Positions 29,371 through 40,262 of a stretch of DNA of 58,826 bases are shown here, piece after piece. The position numbers were made by a program, and so were the translations under genes. The DNA comes from Mycolicibacter heraklionensis (GTDB lineage Bacteria; Actinomycetota; Actinomycetes; Mycobacteriales; Mycobacteriaceae): contig LZME01000033.1 of NCBI GenBank assembly GCA_001673575.1, positions 1-58,826 of the forward strand, written 5' to 3'. The notes beneath the pieces were generated by a model. It did no database searches, had not been told where the DNA came from, and saw nothing but the letters and a program-made list of their open reading frames with translations. The stretch's first letter is position 1, and every line of letters begins with the position of its first letter.

Positions 29371-30252
29371 CTATTCGCATCCGGCGATTTCTGTCAGCTG
29401 GTCGCACCGATCCAACAGTGCGGCCCGCAGCGGTGCGGCGCGGTGCGCGATCTCGCTTTGGTAGCGGACGTATTCGGCACGGCCGGCCGCACTTTCGATG
29501 GTGATCGGTGCATAACCGTAATCGCTCAGGTCATAGGGGCTGGCGCGCATGTCGATCTCACGCGCCGACGCAGCCAGCTCCAGGCAGGCCAGCTGGAGTT
29601 CGGAGTCGATCAGCGGCCCCAGCTTGTAGCACCACTTGTAGATATCCATGTTGGCGTGCAGGCAACCCGGCTGCTCCCAAGCGATTTGGGTGGCCCGGGT
29701 CGGCGTCTCGGCGTTGCGCGGCGCCGCGGCCGGGGTGAAGAAGCGGACCGCGTCGAAGTGGGTGCAGCGCAGCGGGATTGATTCCACCACCGCGTCGGTC
29801 TCAGCCGCACGCAGGCGCAGTGGAACATGACCGTGCCGCACGGCGTCACCGCGATACACCATTGCCCACTCGTGCAGGCCGAAGCAGTTCAGCTGGGCCG
29901 GCCGCTCGCCGGTGGCGCGCAGCAGCCGTGCGATGAACGTCACGGTGTCGGCTCGCTCACGCAGGAATTCCTCGGACACGCTGACCTGGCCGCCGCGCAC
30001 CGCGTAGCCGCGCCGCGGGCGGTAGTCGCGCACCGCCTCCGGCCCGGCGAGTGCCACCCCGAAGCCGGGATTCCAACTGCGCAGCTGCGCCGGCCGCAGG
30101 CTGTAGTAGCTGAACAGGAACTTCGGCACCGGATCGCCGGCCGCGATCCGGCGCAGCAGCGGGGCCAAGAAGTCCTCAAGGCGCTGCCGGTATGCCTCGG
30201 CCCGGGCCTGCCACTGCCTGCGTTCCAGGACGCGTTCCGCCAGGTCAAACAC
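29371..30252 (-). CDS. Conserved protein, annotated in relatives as 3-methyladenine DNA glycosylase
   Basis: 293 residues from GTG 30252, overlapping the end of the CNNM gene upstream by 8 bases. Conserved-looking blocks include CFGLHEWAMVYRGDAVRHG, IPLRCTHFDAVRFFTP, EQPGCLHANMDIYKWCYKL and MRASPYDL. I recall such proteins in Corynebacteriales databases named 3-methyladenine DNA glycosylase, but I see none of the known glycosylase signatures (no helix-hairpin-helix with Gly-Pro-Asp, no Tag-type zinc site). The His/Cys/Asp-rich blocks suggest an enzyme, perhaps metal-dependent. Treat the name as unproven. Confidence 0.6.
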   Translation of the reverse strand: MFDLAERVLERRQWQARAEAYRQRLEDFLAPLLRRIAAGDPVPKFLFSYYSLRPAQLRSWNPGFGVALAGPEAVRDYRPRRGYAVRGGQVSVSEEFLRERADTVTFIARLLRATGERPAQLNCFGLHEWAMVYRGDAVRHGHVPLRLRAAETDAVVESIPLRCTHFDAVRFFTPAAAPRNAETPTRATQIAWEQPGCLHANMDIYKWCYKLGPLIDSELQLACLELAASAREIDMRASPYDLSDYGYAPITIESAAGRAEYVRYQSEIAHRAAPLRAALLDRCDQLTEIAGCE

Positions 30253-31315
30253 GGTGCGTCCCGTCGCGGACGGTGCCGACGACGTCCTCGACCATGTCTT
30301 CGAGGGTCACCATCGCCACCGCCGTACCGTCCTCGGCGACCGCCAGCGCCAGATGGCTGTTACGGCGGCGCAGCCGCGACAACGCATCGGCCAGCGGCAG
30401 GGAGGCGGGGAGCCGCGGCAGGGGGCGCACAACGGCAACGTCGACAACGGCGTCCCCCGCCGCCGCTGACCCGGTTGGGGTCTCGCTGAGCAACAGCACA
30501 TCCTTGATGTGCAGGTAGCCGACGAATTCGCCCTGGTCGACCACCGGGAACCGGGAGTAACCGGTCTGGGCAAAGGCCTTTTCGATGGCCGCGACGGTCG
30601 GGCCGCACCCGGTCGCTGCCACCGGCACGGCACGAATGTCGCCGATCGGCAGCGCGACATCGGCGACCACCCGGGTGCGGATCTGCAGGGCGCGGGTCAA
30701 TCGGGTGTATTCCTCGAGGTCGAGCAGTCCCGCCGAGACCGACTCGGCGATCATCTCGCTCAACTCGACGGTGGACACCGTGACCTCCAGCTCGTCCTTG
30801 GGCTCCACCCGCATGGCGCGCAGAGTGACGTTGGCGCACCAGTTGTAGAAGACGATGAACGGCCGGGCGGCGGCCATGTAGACCAGGTAGGGCGGAATCA
30901 GCAGCATCGCCGCGGTCTCCGGGCCCGCCAGGGCGATGTTCTTGGGCACCATCTCGCCCAACAGCAGATGCAGCGCCACCACGATCATCAACGCGACGAT
31001 GAACGCCACCGTGTGCAGCAGCGGATCCGGGATTCCTGCCAGCCGAAACGCGGGCGCAAGCAGGTCGGCGACGGTCGGCTCACCGATGCGGCCGAGCAGG
31101 ATCGAGCACACCGTGACGCCCAATTGTGCTCCCGCCAACATTCGTGACAGCTGCTCACCGGCTCGGATCACCGTAACCGCACTTTGTCTGCCCTGTTCGG
31201 CCAGCGCCTCGAGCCGGTCGCGTCGTGCTGAGATCAGCGAGAACTCGGCGGCGACGAAGAAGGCGTTCGCCGCGATCAGCAGCACGGTCAGTGCGATGTT
31301 GAACAGATCACCCAT
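30245..31315 (-). CDS. CNNM-domain (DUF21) and CBS membrane protein, shorter paralogue (Rv1841c-like)
   Basis: 356 residues. The N-terminal CNNM/DUF21 domain has about three to four membrane helices ([36 protein letters not shown] and [14 protein letters not shown]). Two CBS domains follow ([18 protein letters not shown] and [19 protein letters not shown]). There is no CorC/HlyC tail, unlike the partner. CNNM/CorC proteins take part in Mg2+ export or homeostasis. Its start overlaps the partner gene upstream by 8 bases, so the two are probably made together and may form a heterodimer. Confidence 0.88.
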   Translation of the reverse strand: MGDLFNIALTVLLIAANAFFVAAEFSLISARRDRLEALAEQGRQSAVTVIRAGEQLSRMLAGAQLGVTVCSILLGRIGEPTVADLLAPAFRLAGIPDPLLHTVAFIVALMIVVALHLLLGEMVPKNIALAGPETAAMLLIPPYLVYMAAARPFIVFYNWCANVTLRAMRVEPKDELEVTVSTVELSEMIAESVSAGLLDLEEYTRLTRALQIRTRVVADVALPIGDIRAVPVAATGCGPTVAAIEKAFAQTGYSRFPVVDQGEFVGYLHIKDVLLLSETPTGSAAAGDAVVDVAVVRPLPRLPASLPLADALSRLRRRNSHLALAVAEDGTAVAMVTLEDMVEDVVGTVRDGTHRV

Positions 31316-32654
31316 TGCGTGCCCCCAAATGGGTGAGCTCCAGCAGATCGATACGTCGGCCGTCCATCCGGACCACCCGGGCCAGCCAGCGTGGCGGGTG
31401 TGCGGAGAGCTCGTCGGGGTCGAACGCGGTCAGTTCGACGGTCTCGCCGGCCTCCGGAATGTGGCCGAGCTCCTGCAGTACCAGTCCGCCGATGGTCTCG
31501 TAGGAGCCCTCCGGCGCGCGGTAGCCGGTGGCGGCGGCCACCTCGTCGATGCGCAGCAGGCCCGATACCTGCCAACCGCCGCCGGAGGCCACCACGTCGG
31601 GGGTGGCGTCGTCGTGTTCGTCGCGGACATCACCGACGATCTCCTCGATGAGGTCTTCGACGGTCACCATCCCGGCGGTGCCGCCGTATTCGTCGACGAC
31701 CATGGCAGCCTGCTGCCCGTTGGCCCGGATCTGTTCCATCACGGCGTCGCCGTCGAGGGTCGAGGGCACCACCGCGACCGGTTGGGCCACGGTCGTGACC
31801 CGGGTCGATGCGCGATCGGCGACGGCGACCGCGAACACCTGCTTGACGTGAACGATGCCGACGGTGGCGTCCAGATCGCCGTCGACCACCGGAAACTTGG
31901 AGAAACCGGTGTCGATGGCGACCGCGGCCAGATCGGCGACGGTGTCGCCGGCGTGCAGGCTGACGATCTTGGATCGCGGCGTCATCAGCTCGGCGGCGGT
32001 CAGGGCACCGAATCGCAGCGAACCCTCCACCAAAGCGGCGGTTGTCGGGTCGAGGGCACCGCTGCGCGCCGAATTGCGCACCAGCGACGCCAGCTCGCGC
32101 GCCGAGCGCGCCGAGGCCAGCCGGTCGGCGGGCTCGATCCCGACCCGGCGCAGGATGCGGTTCGCCGTCCCGTTGGTCACCCTGATCGCGATCGCGAACA
32201 GCCGGGAGAACAGCAGCTGCGGCCCCGCCACCGCCCGGGCGATCGGCAGCGGGCGAGCCACGGCCAGGTTCTTGGGCACCAACTCGCCAAAGACCATGGA
32301 CAACGACGTGGCGATCACCAGCGCAAGGGCCAGCGCAATCCCGCCGGTCATCCGCTCGGGTAGGCCCACCGCCACCAGCGGGAGGCGCAGCCAGCGGGCG
32401 AGCACCGGTTCGGCCAGATAGCCCGTGGCGAGGGTGGTTATCGAGATGCCCAATTGGGCGCCGGACAGCTGAAATGACAGCGTGCGGTGGGCGTCTTGGA
32501 TGTAGACGTCCCGGCGGCCGCCGCGACGGGCGTTGGCCTCCACGACGCTGCGTTCCAGGGTGGTCAGGGAGAACTCGGCGGCAACGAACACCGCGGTGCC
32601 CAGGGTCAGGATCACGAACGCCAGCAGACTGGCCACCGTGACAGCGATGGTCAT
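31308..32654 (-). CDS. CNNM-CBS-CorC membrane protein (Rv1842c-like)
   Basis: 448 residues with the full CorB/CNNM layout: membrane domain with [34 protein letters not shown] and [15 protein letters not shown]; a CBS pair ([20 protein letters not shown] and [19 protein letters not shown]); and a C-terminal CorC/HlyC domain ([14 protein letters not shown] and on). Proteins of this class act in Mg2+/Co2+ export. It is first in an overlapping three-gene unit with the shorter paralogue and the glycosylase-like gene, and starts 55 bases after guaB1 ends. Confidence 0.9.
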   Translation of the reverse strand: MTIAVTVASLLAFVILTLGTAVFVAAEFSLTTLERSVVEANARRGGRRDVYIQDAHRTLSFQLSGAQLGISITTLATGYLAEPVLARWLRLPLVAVGLPERMTGGIALALALVIATSLSMVFGELVPKNLAVARPLPIARAVAGPQLLFSRLFAIAIRVTNGTANRILRRVGIEPADRLASARSARELASLVRNSARSGALDPTTAALVEGSLRFGALTAAELMTPRSKIVSLHAGDTVADLAAVAIDTGFSKFPVVDGDLDATVGIVHVKQVFAVAVADRASTRVTTVAQPVAVVPSTLDGDAVMEQIRANGQQAAMVVDEYGGTAGMVTVEDLIEEIVGDVRDEHDDATPDVVASGGGWQVSGLLRIDEVAAATGYRAPEGSYETIGGLVLQELGHIPEAGETVELTAFDPDELSAHPPRWLARVVRMDGRRIDLLELTHLGARNG

Positions 32655-32709
32655 GGCGACATCCTGCGAGCTGTCGCGAAGCCGTTACGCCTGCTCGCGC
32701 CCATGGGTC

Positions 32710-34245
<1,536 letters not shown>

Positions 34246-34412
34246 TCAGCCACGCTACCGCCCGCGCGAGGACGGCGGCCAGGGGGCGGGCGCCACCTGA
34301 CGGAGTTCCCCGCGGGTGTCGCAACAAAAATTGCCCCTCCGCACAGCGGGATCCGACGCGGCCGGCTCGGCATTTGTCGATCTGCTGGCGCTGATCTGAG
34401 GTGCGGCGCACA

Positions 34413-35297
34413 ATGACCGCGATGACGAATGCGTCGTGGCGCAGCAGTGTGACCGAGTGGCGAGACGGTGGCCGGTGGGTGTCTAGCGACGCGGGCCGGT
34501 TGTTTGTCCGATCCGCTGCGGGGGATGGGCCGACTGTCCTACTGCTGCATGGCTTTCCGTCGTGTTCGTATGATTTCCGGTCGGTCGTGGACCGTCTCGC
34601 CGGTCGGTCCTGGTTGACGATGGATTTCCTCGGGTTCGGCCTGTCGGAGAAGCCCAACCCGCATCGCTACAGCCTGTTCGAGCAGGCTGACCTGGTAGAG
34701 CAGGTGGTGGCATCGAGCGCTTCGGGTCCGGTGGTGTTGGCCGCGCACGACATGGGCACCTCGGTAGTCACCGAACTGTTGGCCCGCGATCTCGAGGGCA
34801 CCCTGACCTTCGACCTGCAACGCGCGGTGCTGACCAACGGCAGCGTGATCCTGGAGCGGGCCAGTCTGCGGCCGATCCAGAAGGTGCTGCGCGGCCCGTT
34901 CGGTGGTGTCGCCGCGCGGCTGACGAACCGGCGCAGCTTCGTTCGCGGCTTCGGCCGACTGTTCAGCCCGCAGCACCCGCTGACCTCCGATGAGGCCGCC
35001 GCGCAGTGGGCCCTGCTGACCCACAACGGCGGAAACCGGATCGCGCACCTGCTCTCGGCCTACCTCGACGAACGGGTGCGGTATGCGCAACGCTGGCACG
35101 GCGCGGTGCGCGACTGGCCCAAGCCGCTGGGCTTCGTGTGGGGCCTGGGCGACCCGGTCGCCACCACCAATGTGCTGGACGGCCTGCGGCAGCTGCGCCC
35201 GGCCGCCGCCGTCGTCGAGCTGCCCGGGTTGGGCCACTATCCGCAGATCGAGGACCCGCAGGCGTTCACCGACGGCGTGCTGAGCCTGCTGGATTAG
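34413..35297 (+). CDS. Alpha/beta hydrolase with Asp nucleophile, haloalkane dehalogenase / epoxide hydrolase-like
   Basis: 294 residues from ATG 34413; a GTG at 34401 and an ATG at 34422 are alternatives. The fold markers are the oxyanion loop LLLHGFPS, nucleophile elbow LAAHDMGTSV with Asp in place of Ser, acid Asp in WGLGDPVAT, and base His in LPGLGHYPQIEDP. An Asp nucleophile is typical of haloalkane dehalogenases and epoxide hydrolases rather than lipases. It resembles the Rv1833c/Rv1834 region of M. tuberculosis. It is divergent from guaB1 and ends 4 bases from the end of gnd1. The substrate is unknown. Confidence 0.75.
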   Translation: MTAMTNASWRSSVTEWRDGGRWVSSDAGRLFVRSAAGDGPTVLLLHGFPSCSYDFRSVVDRLAGRSWLTMDFLGFGLSEKPNPHRYSLFEQADLVEQVVASSASGPVVLAAHDMGTSVVTELLARDLEGTLTFDLQRAVLTNGSVILERASLRPIQKVLRGPFGGVAARLTNRRSFVRGFGRLFSPQHPLTSDEAAAQWALLTHNGGNRIAHLLSAYLDERVRYAQRWHGAVRDWPKPLGFVWGLGDPVATTNVLDGLRQLRPAAAVVELPGLGHYPQIEDPQAFTDGVLSLLD

Positions 35298-35301
35298 CTC
35301 T

Positions 35302-36750
35302 CTAGACCGGCACTTCGCTGCGGTCGGCGCTCCACAGCGTGTGGAACTTGCCTTCCGCGTCCGTGCGTCCGTAGCTGTGCGCGCCGAAGTAGTCGCGCTG
35401 GGCCTGGGTCAGCGCGGCCGGCAGCCGCTCGGTCCGCAGGCCGTCGTAGTAGGCCAGGGCCGAGGAGAAACCGGGGGCGGGGATACCCAGGCTCACCGCG
35501 GTGGTCACCACCCGCCGCCAGGAGTCGATGGCAGCCTCGACTGCGCTGCGGAAATACGGCGCGGCCAGCAGGCTGACCAGGTCGGCGTCGGTGTCGAAGG
35601 CCTCTTTGATGCGGTTGAGGAACTTCGCGCGAATGATGCAGCCGCCCCGCCAGATGGTTGCCAGGTCTCCCGGGGTCACATTCCAGCCGTACTCGGCGCT
35701 GCCGGCCTGAATCTGGTTGAAGCCCTGCGCGTAGGCGACGATCTTGGAGGCATACAGCGCCTGGCGGACGTCCTCGGTGAATCGGGCCGCATCCGCGGGG
35801 CGTTCGCCGAGGCTTCCGGCGGCCAGGCCCACCGCGGCGCGACGCTGCGGGACCGAGCCCGACAGCGCCCGGGCGAACACCGCCTCGGCGATGCCGGTGA
35901 CCGGGACCCCCAGGTCCAGAGCAGACTTCACCGTCCAGCGTCCGGTGCCCTTCTGCTCGGCTTCGTCGACGATGATGTCGACCAGCGGCTGGCCGGTCTT
36001 GGCGTCGACCTGCCGCAGGACCTCGGCGGTGATCTCGACCAGGTAGCTGTCCAGATCCCCGGCGTTCCACTCGGTGAACACCTCGGCGATCTGCGGTGCG
36101 GCCAGGCCCAGCCCGTCGCGCAGCAGCTGGTATGCCTCACCGATCAGCTGCATGTCGGAGTACTCGATGCCGTTGTGCACCATCTTCACGAAGTGCCCTG
36201 CGCCGTCCGGGCCGATGTGGGTGCAGCACGGCACGCCGTCGACGTGGGCGGAGATCTCCTCGAGCAGCGGGCCCAGCGACTCGTAGGATTCCTTGGGGCC
36301 GCCCGGCATGATCGAAGGACCGTTTAGTGCGCCCTCCTCGCCGCCGGAGATCCCGGCCCCGACGAAGTGCAGGCCGCGAGCGGCCATCGCCTTCTCCCGG
36401 CGGATGGTGTCGGTGTAAAGCGCGTTGCCGCCGTCGATGATGATGTCGCCGGGCTCCATCGCGTCGGCGAGTTCGTTGATGACGGCGTCGGTGGGGTCAC
36501 CGGCCTTGACCATGATCAGCACGCGGCGCGGCTTCTCTAGGGCGGCAAGGAATTCCGGAATCGTCTCGCTGCGCACGAAGCTGCCTTCGGAGCCGTAGGC
36601 GTCGAGCAGTGCGTCGGTTTTGGCGACCGACCGGTTGTGCAGTGCCACGGTGTAGCCATGGCGGGCGAAGTTGCGCGCGATGTTGGATCCCATGACTGCC
36701 AGTCCGGTCACGCCGATCTGGGCGGTGCCAACAACTTCCGACGCACTCAT
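35302..36750 (-). CDS. gnd1: 6-phosphogluconate dehydrogenase (decarboxylating), Gnd1
   Basis: 482 residues. The N-terminal Rossmann domain has GVTGLAVMGSNIARNFA, LHNRS (typical of NADP users) and GAGISGGEEGALNGPSIM. The helical domain has HFVKMVHNGIEYSDMQLI with the catalytic Lys. It oxidises 6-phosphogluconate to ribulose 5-phosphate with NADP+ in the pentose phosphate pathway. Length fits Rv1844c (485). GAGAGG precedes the ATG. The phosphoketolase gene at 47424-49838 uses sugar phosphates from the same pathway. Confidence 0.96.
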   Translation of the reverse strand: MSASEVVGTAQIGVTGLAVMGSNIARNFARHGYTVALHNRSVAKTDALLDAYGSEGSFVRSETIPEFLAALEKPRRVLIMVKAGDPTDAVINELADAMEPGDIIIDGGNALYTDTIRREKAMAARGLHFVGAGISGGEEGALNGPSIMPGGPKESYESLGPLLEEISAHVDGVPCCTHIGPDGAGHFVKMVHNGIEYSDMQLIGEAYQLLRDGLGLAAPQIAEVFTEWNAGDLDSYLVEITAEVLRQVDAKTGQPLVDIIVDEAEQKGTGRWTVKSALDLGVPVTGIAEAVFARALSGSVPQRRAAVGLAAGSLGERPADAARFTEDVRQALYASKIVAYAQGFNQIQAGSAEYGWNVTPGDLATIWRGGCIIRAKFLNRIKEAFDTDADLVSLLAAPYFRSAVEAAIDSWRRVVTTAVSLGIPAPGFSSALAYYDGLRTERLPAALTQAQRDYFGAHSYGRTDAEGKFHTLWSADRSEVPV

Positions 36751-36805
36751 GTATTCGCCTCTCGGTGGTAGGTGATTCGATGCCCGGCACGCCGGACGGC
36801 GCGGG

Positions 36806-37744
36806 TTACCCCGCGATCAGTCGGTGCAGCTCGGTGAGCCACGGTACCGCCAGTGCCACCGTGGGCACCGTCAGCACCCCGGCTGCGGCCGAATAGGCGG
36901 CAGCGGCCAGCGCTGGACTGTTGCCCCGCCCCGACAACCGTTGCACGCGCAGAACCGTGTTGGTCCCGCCCGCCGCCAGCGCACCGGCGGGGACTTTGGT
37001 TGAGGCACACGTCACCAGGGCGCGGGCCAGGGGAGGGGCGCCGGCCACCCGAACGGCTGCGTCGTCGGCAAGCAGTTCGATCAACAGCCGCACCGCGTCG
37101 AGGGCGCTGGCGCTTCGCACGAACCAGGGGAACGCGGTGTGCACCGCCGAGAACGCCTCGAGTACCAGGTCGTGCCGGGCACGCAGATGGGCCCGCTCAT
37201 GGCAGAGAAGGGCGGCCAACTCGGTGTCACCGAGCGCGTCCAGCGTGCCGGAACTGACCACCACCCGGCTCCGCACCCCGGGCAAACAGTAGGCGAGTGG
37301 CTGCATCACCTGCAGAATGCGCAGTCCGCTGGTGCGCAGGGCGGGCGGTCGGTCGGTGACACTGACCAGGTCGACGAGCATGCGGTGGTGGGCCCGGCGT
37401 TGCCGGGTGCGGATCGCGACCCGCAACACCGTCCAGGTGAGGCGCATCCCGACCATCAGCGTCAACACGAAGACCGCGACGTAGAAGGTCCACAACCCCC
37501 AGCCCAAGCGATCGAGGGAGCCGAGGATCGTCGAGGTGGGTCGGCCGTCCGGGCCGGGCATCAGCAGGCGGCTCGCGGTGGCCAGGCCTGCGCTGAACGC
37601 GGACAGCACCGCGGCGATGGCGATGGCCTGCCAGAGCACCAACGCGGCTCGCGGAGCACGGAGCGGCCAGTCAGCGCGCGCCAGCAGGGCGGGTACCGGC
37701 CCTACGAGCAACAGCGCGACGATGGAAAAGGCCAGCGCGGACAC
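36806..37744 (-). CDS. M56 (BlaR1/MecR1-like) membrane metallopeptidase (Rv1845c-like)
   Basis: 312 residues with about four membrane helices and a cytoplasm-facing zinc protease motif LLCHERAHLRARHD (H-E-x-x-H). It lacks the penicillin-binding sensor domain of staphylococcal BlaR1, as does Rv1845c. It lies 14 bases after blaI on the same strand, the usual repressor-protease pair. It is expected to cleave or inactivate BlaI upon envelope stress, for example beta-lactams. Its own signal input is unknown. No beta-lactamase gene is next to it. Confidence 0.87.
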   Translation of the reverse strand: MSALAFSIVALLLVGPVPALLARADWPLRAPRAALVLWQAIAIAAVLSAFSAGLATASRLLMPGPDGRPTSTILGSLDRLGWGLWTFYVAVFVLTLMVGMRLTWTVLRVAIRTRQRRAHHRMLVDLVSVTDRPPALRTSGLRILQVMQPLAYCLPGVRSRVVVSSGTLDALGDTELAALLCHERAHLRARHDLVLEAFSAVHTAFPWFVRSASALDAVRLLIELLADDAAVRVAGAPPLARALVTCASTKVPAGALAAGGTNTVLRVQRLSGRGNSPALAAAAYSAAAGVLTVPTVALAVPWLTELHRLIAG

Positions 37745-37758
37745 GCTGTAAGTCTCCC

Positions 37759-38175
37759 TCAGGACGCAGGTCGGCCGCTACCTGGGAGGCGGATGCGATG
37801 TTTGGCCTCCAGTTCGTCCAGCGCACGACGCAAGGCGTCCGCCTCGTCGACGCCGACGCGTTCGACGAAATGCACCAGCGCGGCCCGGCGGTCTCCGGAG
37901 TCGGCGGCCTGATCGAGTGCCTCCACCATCAGCCCGGCAACCAATTCGTCGCGGCCCCGGACCGGTGTGTAACGGTGTGCACGGTCATCGCGAATCTGCG
38001 ACACGAGGTTCTTCTTGGCCAGGCGCTGCAGCACCGTCATCACGGTCGTGTAGGCCAGGTCGCGCTGCGCTGACAGCGCCTCGTGGACCTCGCGCACCGT
38101 CTGAGATTCCGGCGATGACCACAAATGGTCCATCACCGCTCGTTCCAAGTCCCCTAAATGGGTCTGTTTCGCCAT
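37759..38175 (-). CDS. blaI: BlaI-type winged-helix repressor
   Basis: 138 residues from ATG 38175, giving MAKQTHLGDLERAVMDHLW and exactly the length of Rv1846c. The winged helix (LAYTTVMTVLQRLAKKNLV, DRAHRYTPV) is typical of the MecI/BlaI family. In M. tuberculosis BlaI represses blaC, its own operon and some respiratory genes and is released under beta-lactam stress. It is followed by its protease partner and diverges from the thioesterase gene. Confidence 0.94.
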   Translation of the reverse strand: MAKQTHLGDLERAVMDHLWSSPESQTVREVHEALSAQRDLAYTTVMTVLQRLAKKNLVSQIRDDRAHRYTPVRGRDELVAGLMVEALDQAADSGDRRAALVHFVERVGVDEADALRRALDELEAKHRIRLPGSGRPAS

Positions 38176-38206
38176 GTTTGTTATCAACTCCCCGGGCAAC
38201 GGAGCA

Positions 38207-38212
38207 AGCCTA
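38207..38212 (-). promoter_or_regulatory. Candidate -10 (TAGGCT) of the blaI operon
   Basis: On the minus strand TAGGCT fits TANNNT and would start transcription about 25 bases before the blaI ATG. A TAGTA sequence just upstream on the same strand could be half of a BlaI site, but no full palindrome is evident. Confidence 0.4.
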
Positions 38213-38300
38213 CCCTTAATTACTACCGGCCGTCGTATCAGAAGCTGAGGGTCTGCTGCGACCCCGGTGTGAGCGGAGCGGATCGCCCAGGAGGGCCCCA

Positions 38301-38738
38301 GTGGGCATCGTGTACAACCATCACATGGCAGCCACCGGATTTCCGTCCGACTTCTCCTCGCCCTTCGACTCCGAGATCGGCCTGGTCTACACCGACATCG
38401 GCCCGGACGGTGCGCACGCGCAATTGGAGCTGCAGCCCAAGCTCTGCCAGCCGGCGGGCATCGTGCACGGTGGCGTGTACTGCTCGATCATCGAAAGCGT
38501 GGCCAGCGTCTCGGCGCATACCTGGCTCAACCGCGACGGTGGCGACGCTGTCGGCTCCGTCGTCGGGGTCAACAACAACACCGACTTCCTGCGGGCGGTC
38601 TCGTCGGGAACCGTTTACGCGGCGTCCACCCCGATTCATCGCGGCCGGCGCCAGCAGCTGTGGTTGGTGACGATCACCGATGCCGACAAGCGCGTGCTCG
38701 CCCGCGGCCAGGTCCGGTTGCAGAATCTGACGGATTAG
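38301..38738 (+). CDS. Hotdog-fold thioesterase, PaaI-like (Rv1847-like)
   Basis: 145 residues from GTG 38301 with AGGAGGGC upstream; ATG 38325 is an alternative. The hotdog active-site region reads CQPAGIVHGGVYCSIIES, followed by VGVNNNTDFLRAVSSG. The PaaI/hGG family hydrolyses acyl- or aryl-CoA thioesters. In M. tuberculosis the next genes are urease, but here ndh follows directly on the other strand. Confidence 0.87.
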   Translation: MGIVYNHHMAATGFPSDFSSPFDSEIGLVYTDIGPDGAHAQLELQPKLCQPAGIVHGGVYCSIIESVASVSAHTWLNRDGGDAVGSVVGVNNNTDFLRAVSSGTVYAASTPIHRGRRQQLWLVTITDADKRVLARGQVRLQNLTD

Positions 38739-38768
38739 ATTCTCGGCGAGGCCAAACCGCGCTTGCCG

Positions 38769-40154
38769 CTAGCTGACCGCGCGCTCCGCGCCGCGTTGCG
38801 CCTCGGCCGCCAGCACTTCGAGCTGCTCCAGACGTGTTCTGGCGAACGCCTGCTGCTCGGTGATGGTGAGCTGGCCTCGCCGGGTGCTCAGGAAGGTCAC
38901 GTTCCATGACAGCAGTGTGCTGATCTTGTTCTTGAACCCGACCAGGTAGATCAGGTGCAGTCCCAGCCAGGCCAGCCAGGCCAGGAAGCCGCTGAACTCC
39001 AGCGGCCCTATCTTGGTGACCGCGGAGAACCGGGACACGGTGGCCATCGAGCCCTTGTCCAGGTACTGGAAGGGCTCCCGGTCGGCCGGGTTGGCGCCAC
39101 CCAGTTCGGCCTTGATGGTGCTGGCGGCGTGCTTGGCGCCCTGGATGGCGCCCTGCGCCATGCCGGGGACACCGTCGATGGCCGCCATGTCGCCGACCAC
39201 GAAGACGTTCGGGTGGCCCGGCACGGACAGGTCCGGCAACACCTTGACCCGCCCGGCGCGGTCGAGTTCGACGTCAGACTGCTCGGCGAGATCGCGGCCC
39301 AGCGGGCTGGCCGACACACCGGCGGACCACACCTTGCACTGGGATTCGATGCGCCGGGTCTTGCCGTCGGCGTCCTTGACGGTCAGTCCGTTGCGGTCGA
39401 CGTCGGTGACCATGGCGCCGAGCTGGATCTCCACGCCCATCTTCTGCAGCCGCTCGGCGGCCCGGCGTCCCAGCTTCTCGCCCATCGGCGGCAGCACGGC
39501 GGGCGCGGCGTCGAGCAGGATCACCCGCGCCTTGGTCGAGTCGATGTTGCGGAACGCGCCCTTGAGTGTGTAGTTGGCCAACTCGGCGATCTGCCCGGCC
39601 ATTTCGACGCCGGTGGGGCCCGCGCCGACCACGGTGAAGGTCAGCAGCTTCTCCCGCCGGGCTTCGTCTCGGGACCGCTCGGCCTGCTCGAAGGCGCTCA
39701 GGATGCGGCCCCGCAACTCCAGCGCGTCGTCGATGGTCTTCATGCCCGGCGCGAACTCGGCGAACTGGTCGTTGCCGAAGTAGGACTGCCCGGCGCCTGC
39801 CGCGATGATCAGGCTGTCGAACGGGGTGTCGTAGGTGTGGCCGAGCACCTCTGAGGTGACGAACTTGCCGGCCAGGTCGATGCGGGTGACGTCGCCGAGC
39901 AGCACCTGGGCGTTGCGCTGCTTGCGCAGTACGACCCGGGTGGACGGCGCGATCTCACCCTCGGACAGGATGCCCGTCGCAACCTGGTACAGCAGGGGCT
40001 GGAACAGGTGGTGGGTGGTGCGGGCGATCAATTTGACGTCGACGTCGGCGCGCTTGAGCTTCTTCGCCGCGGTCAACCCACCGAATCCCGAGCCGATGAT
40101 GACGACCTGGTGGCGTCGGCTCTGCTGCGCAGTGACTTCAGGCTGGGCGCTCAT
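38769..40154 (-). CDS. ndh: Type II NADH dehydrogenase
   Basis: 461 residues, close to Rv1854c (463). Two dinucleotide motifs are present: VVIIGSGFGGLTAAKKL for FAD and FTVVGAGPTGVEMAGQIAEL for NADH. The C-terminal third has an amphipathic or hydrophobic stretch (FSGFLAWLAWLGLHLIYLVG) that anchors the enzyme to the membrane face. It oxidises NADH and reduces menaquinone without pumping protons and is a main respiratory entry point in mycobacteria. The end of the gene faces the thioesterase gene. Confidence 0.96.
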   Translation of the reverse strand: MSAQPEVTAQQSRRHQVVIIGSGFGGLTAAKKLKRADVDVKLIARTTHHLFQPLLYQVATGILSEGEIAPSTRVVLRKQRNAQVLLGDVTRIDLAGKFVTSEVLGHTYDTPFDSLIIAAGAGQSYFGNDQFAEFAPGMKTIDDALELRGRILSAFEQAERSRDEARREKLLTFTVVGAGPTGVEMAGQIAELANYTLKGAFRNIDSTKARVILLDAAPAVLPPMGEKLGRRAAERLQKMGVEIQLGAMVTDVDRNGLTVKDADGKTRRIESQCKVWSAGVSASPLGRDLAEQSDVELDRAGRVKVLPDLSVPGHPNVFVVGDMAAIDGVPGMAQGAIQGAKHAASTIKAELGGANPADREPFQYLDKGSMATVSRFSAVTKIGPLEFSGFLAWLAWLGLHLIYLVGFKNKISTLLSWNVTFLSTRRGQLTITEQQAFARTRLEQLEVLAAEAQRGAERAVS

Positions 40155-40196
40155 GGGAATCCGGTTGCTCCTCGACGGTGACTGCGTTCCCCCAAT

Positions 40197-40234
40197 ACGC
40201 TAGTCGACCTAAAAGGGGGTCACTGCATTCAGTG
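40197..40234 (-). promoter_or_regulatory. ndh: Candidate ndh promoter with a CACTG-N4-CAGTG palindrome
   Basis: On the minus strand TAGCGT (40197-40202) fits TANNNT. About 20 bases upstream is a palindrome, CACTG (40221-40225) and CAGTG (40230-40234) on the plus strand, overlapping the expected -35. Transcription would start about 36 bases before the ndh ATG. The binding protein is unknown. Confidence 0.4.
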
Positions 40235-40262
40235 GTTGTGGGATTAGCCACTTCCGTCACAG

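Noticed and set aside
27441..29504. A 687-codon plus-strand frame opposite glcB
   Set aside because: It is fully antisense to malate synthase, which is certain; the composition is that of a codon-position shadow.
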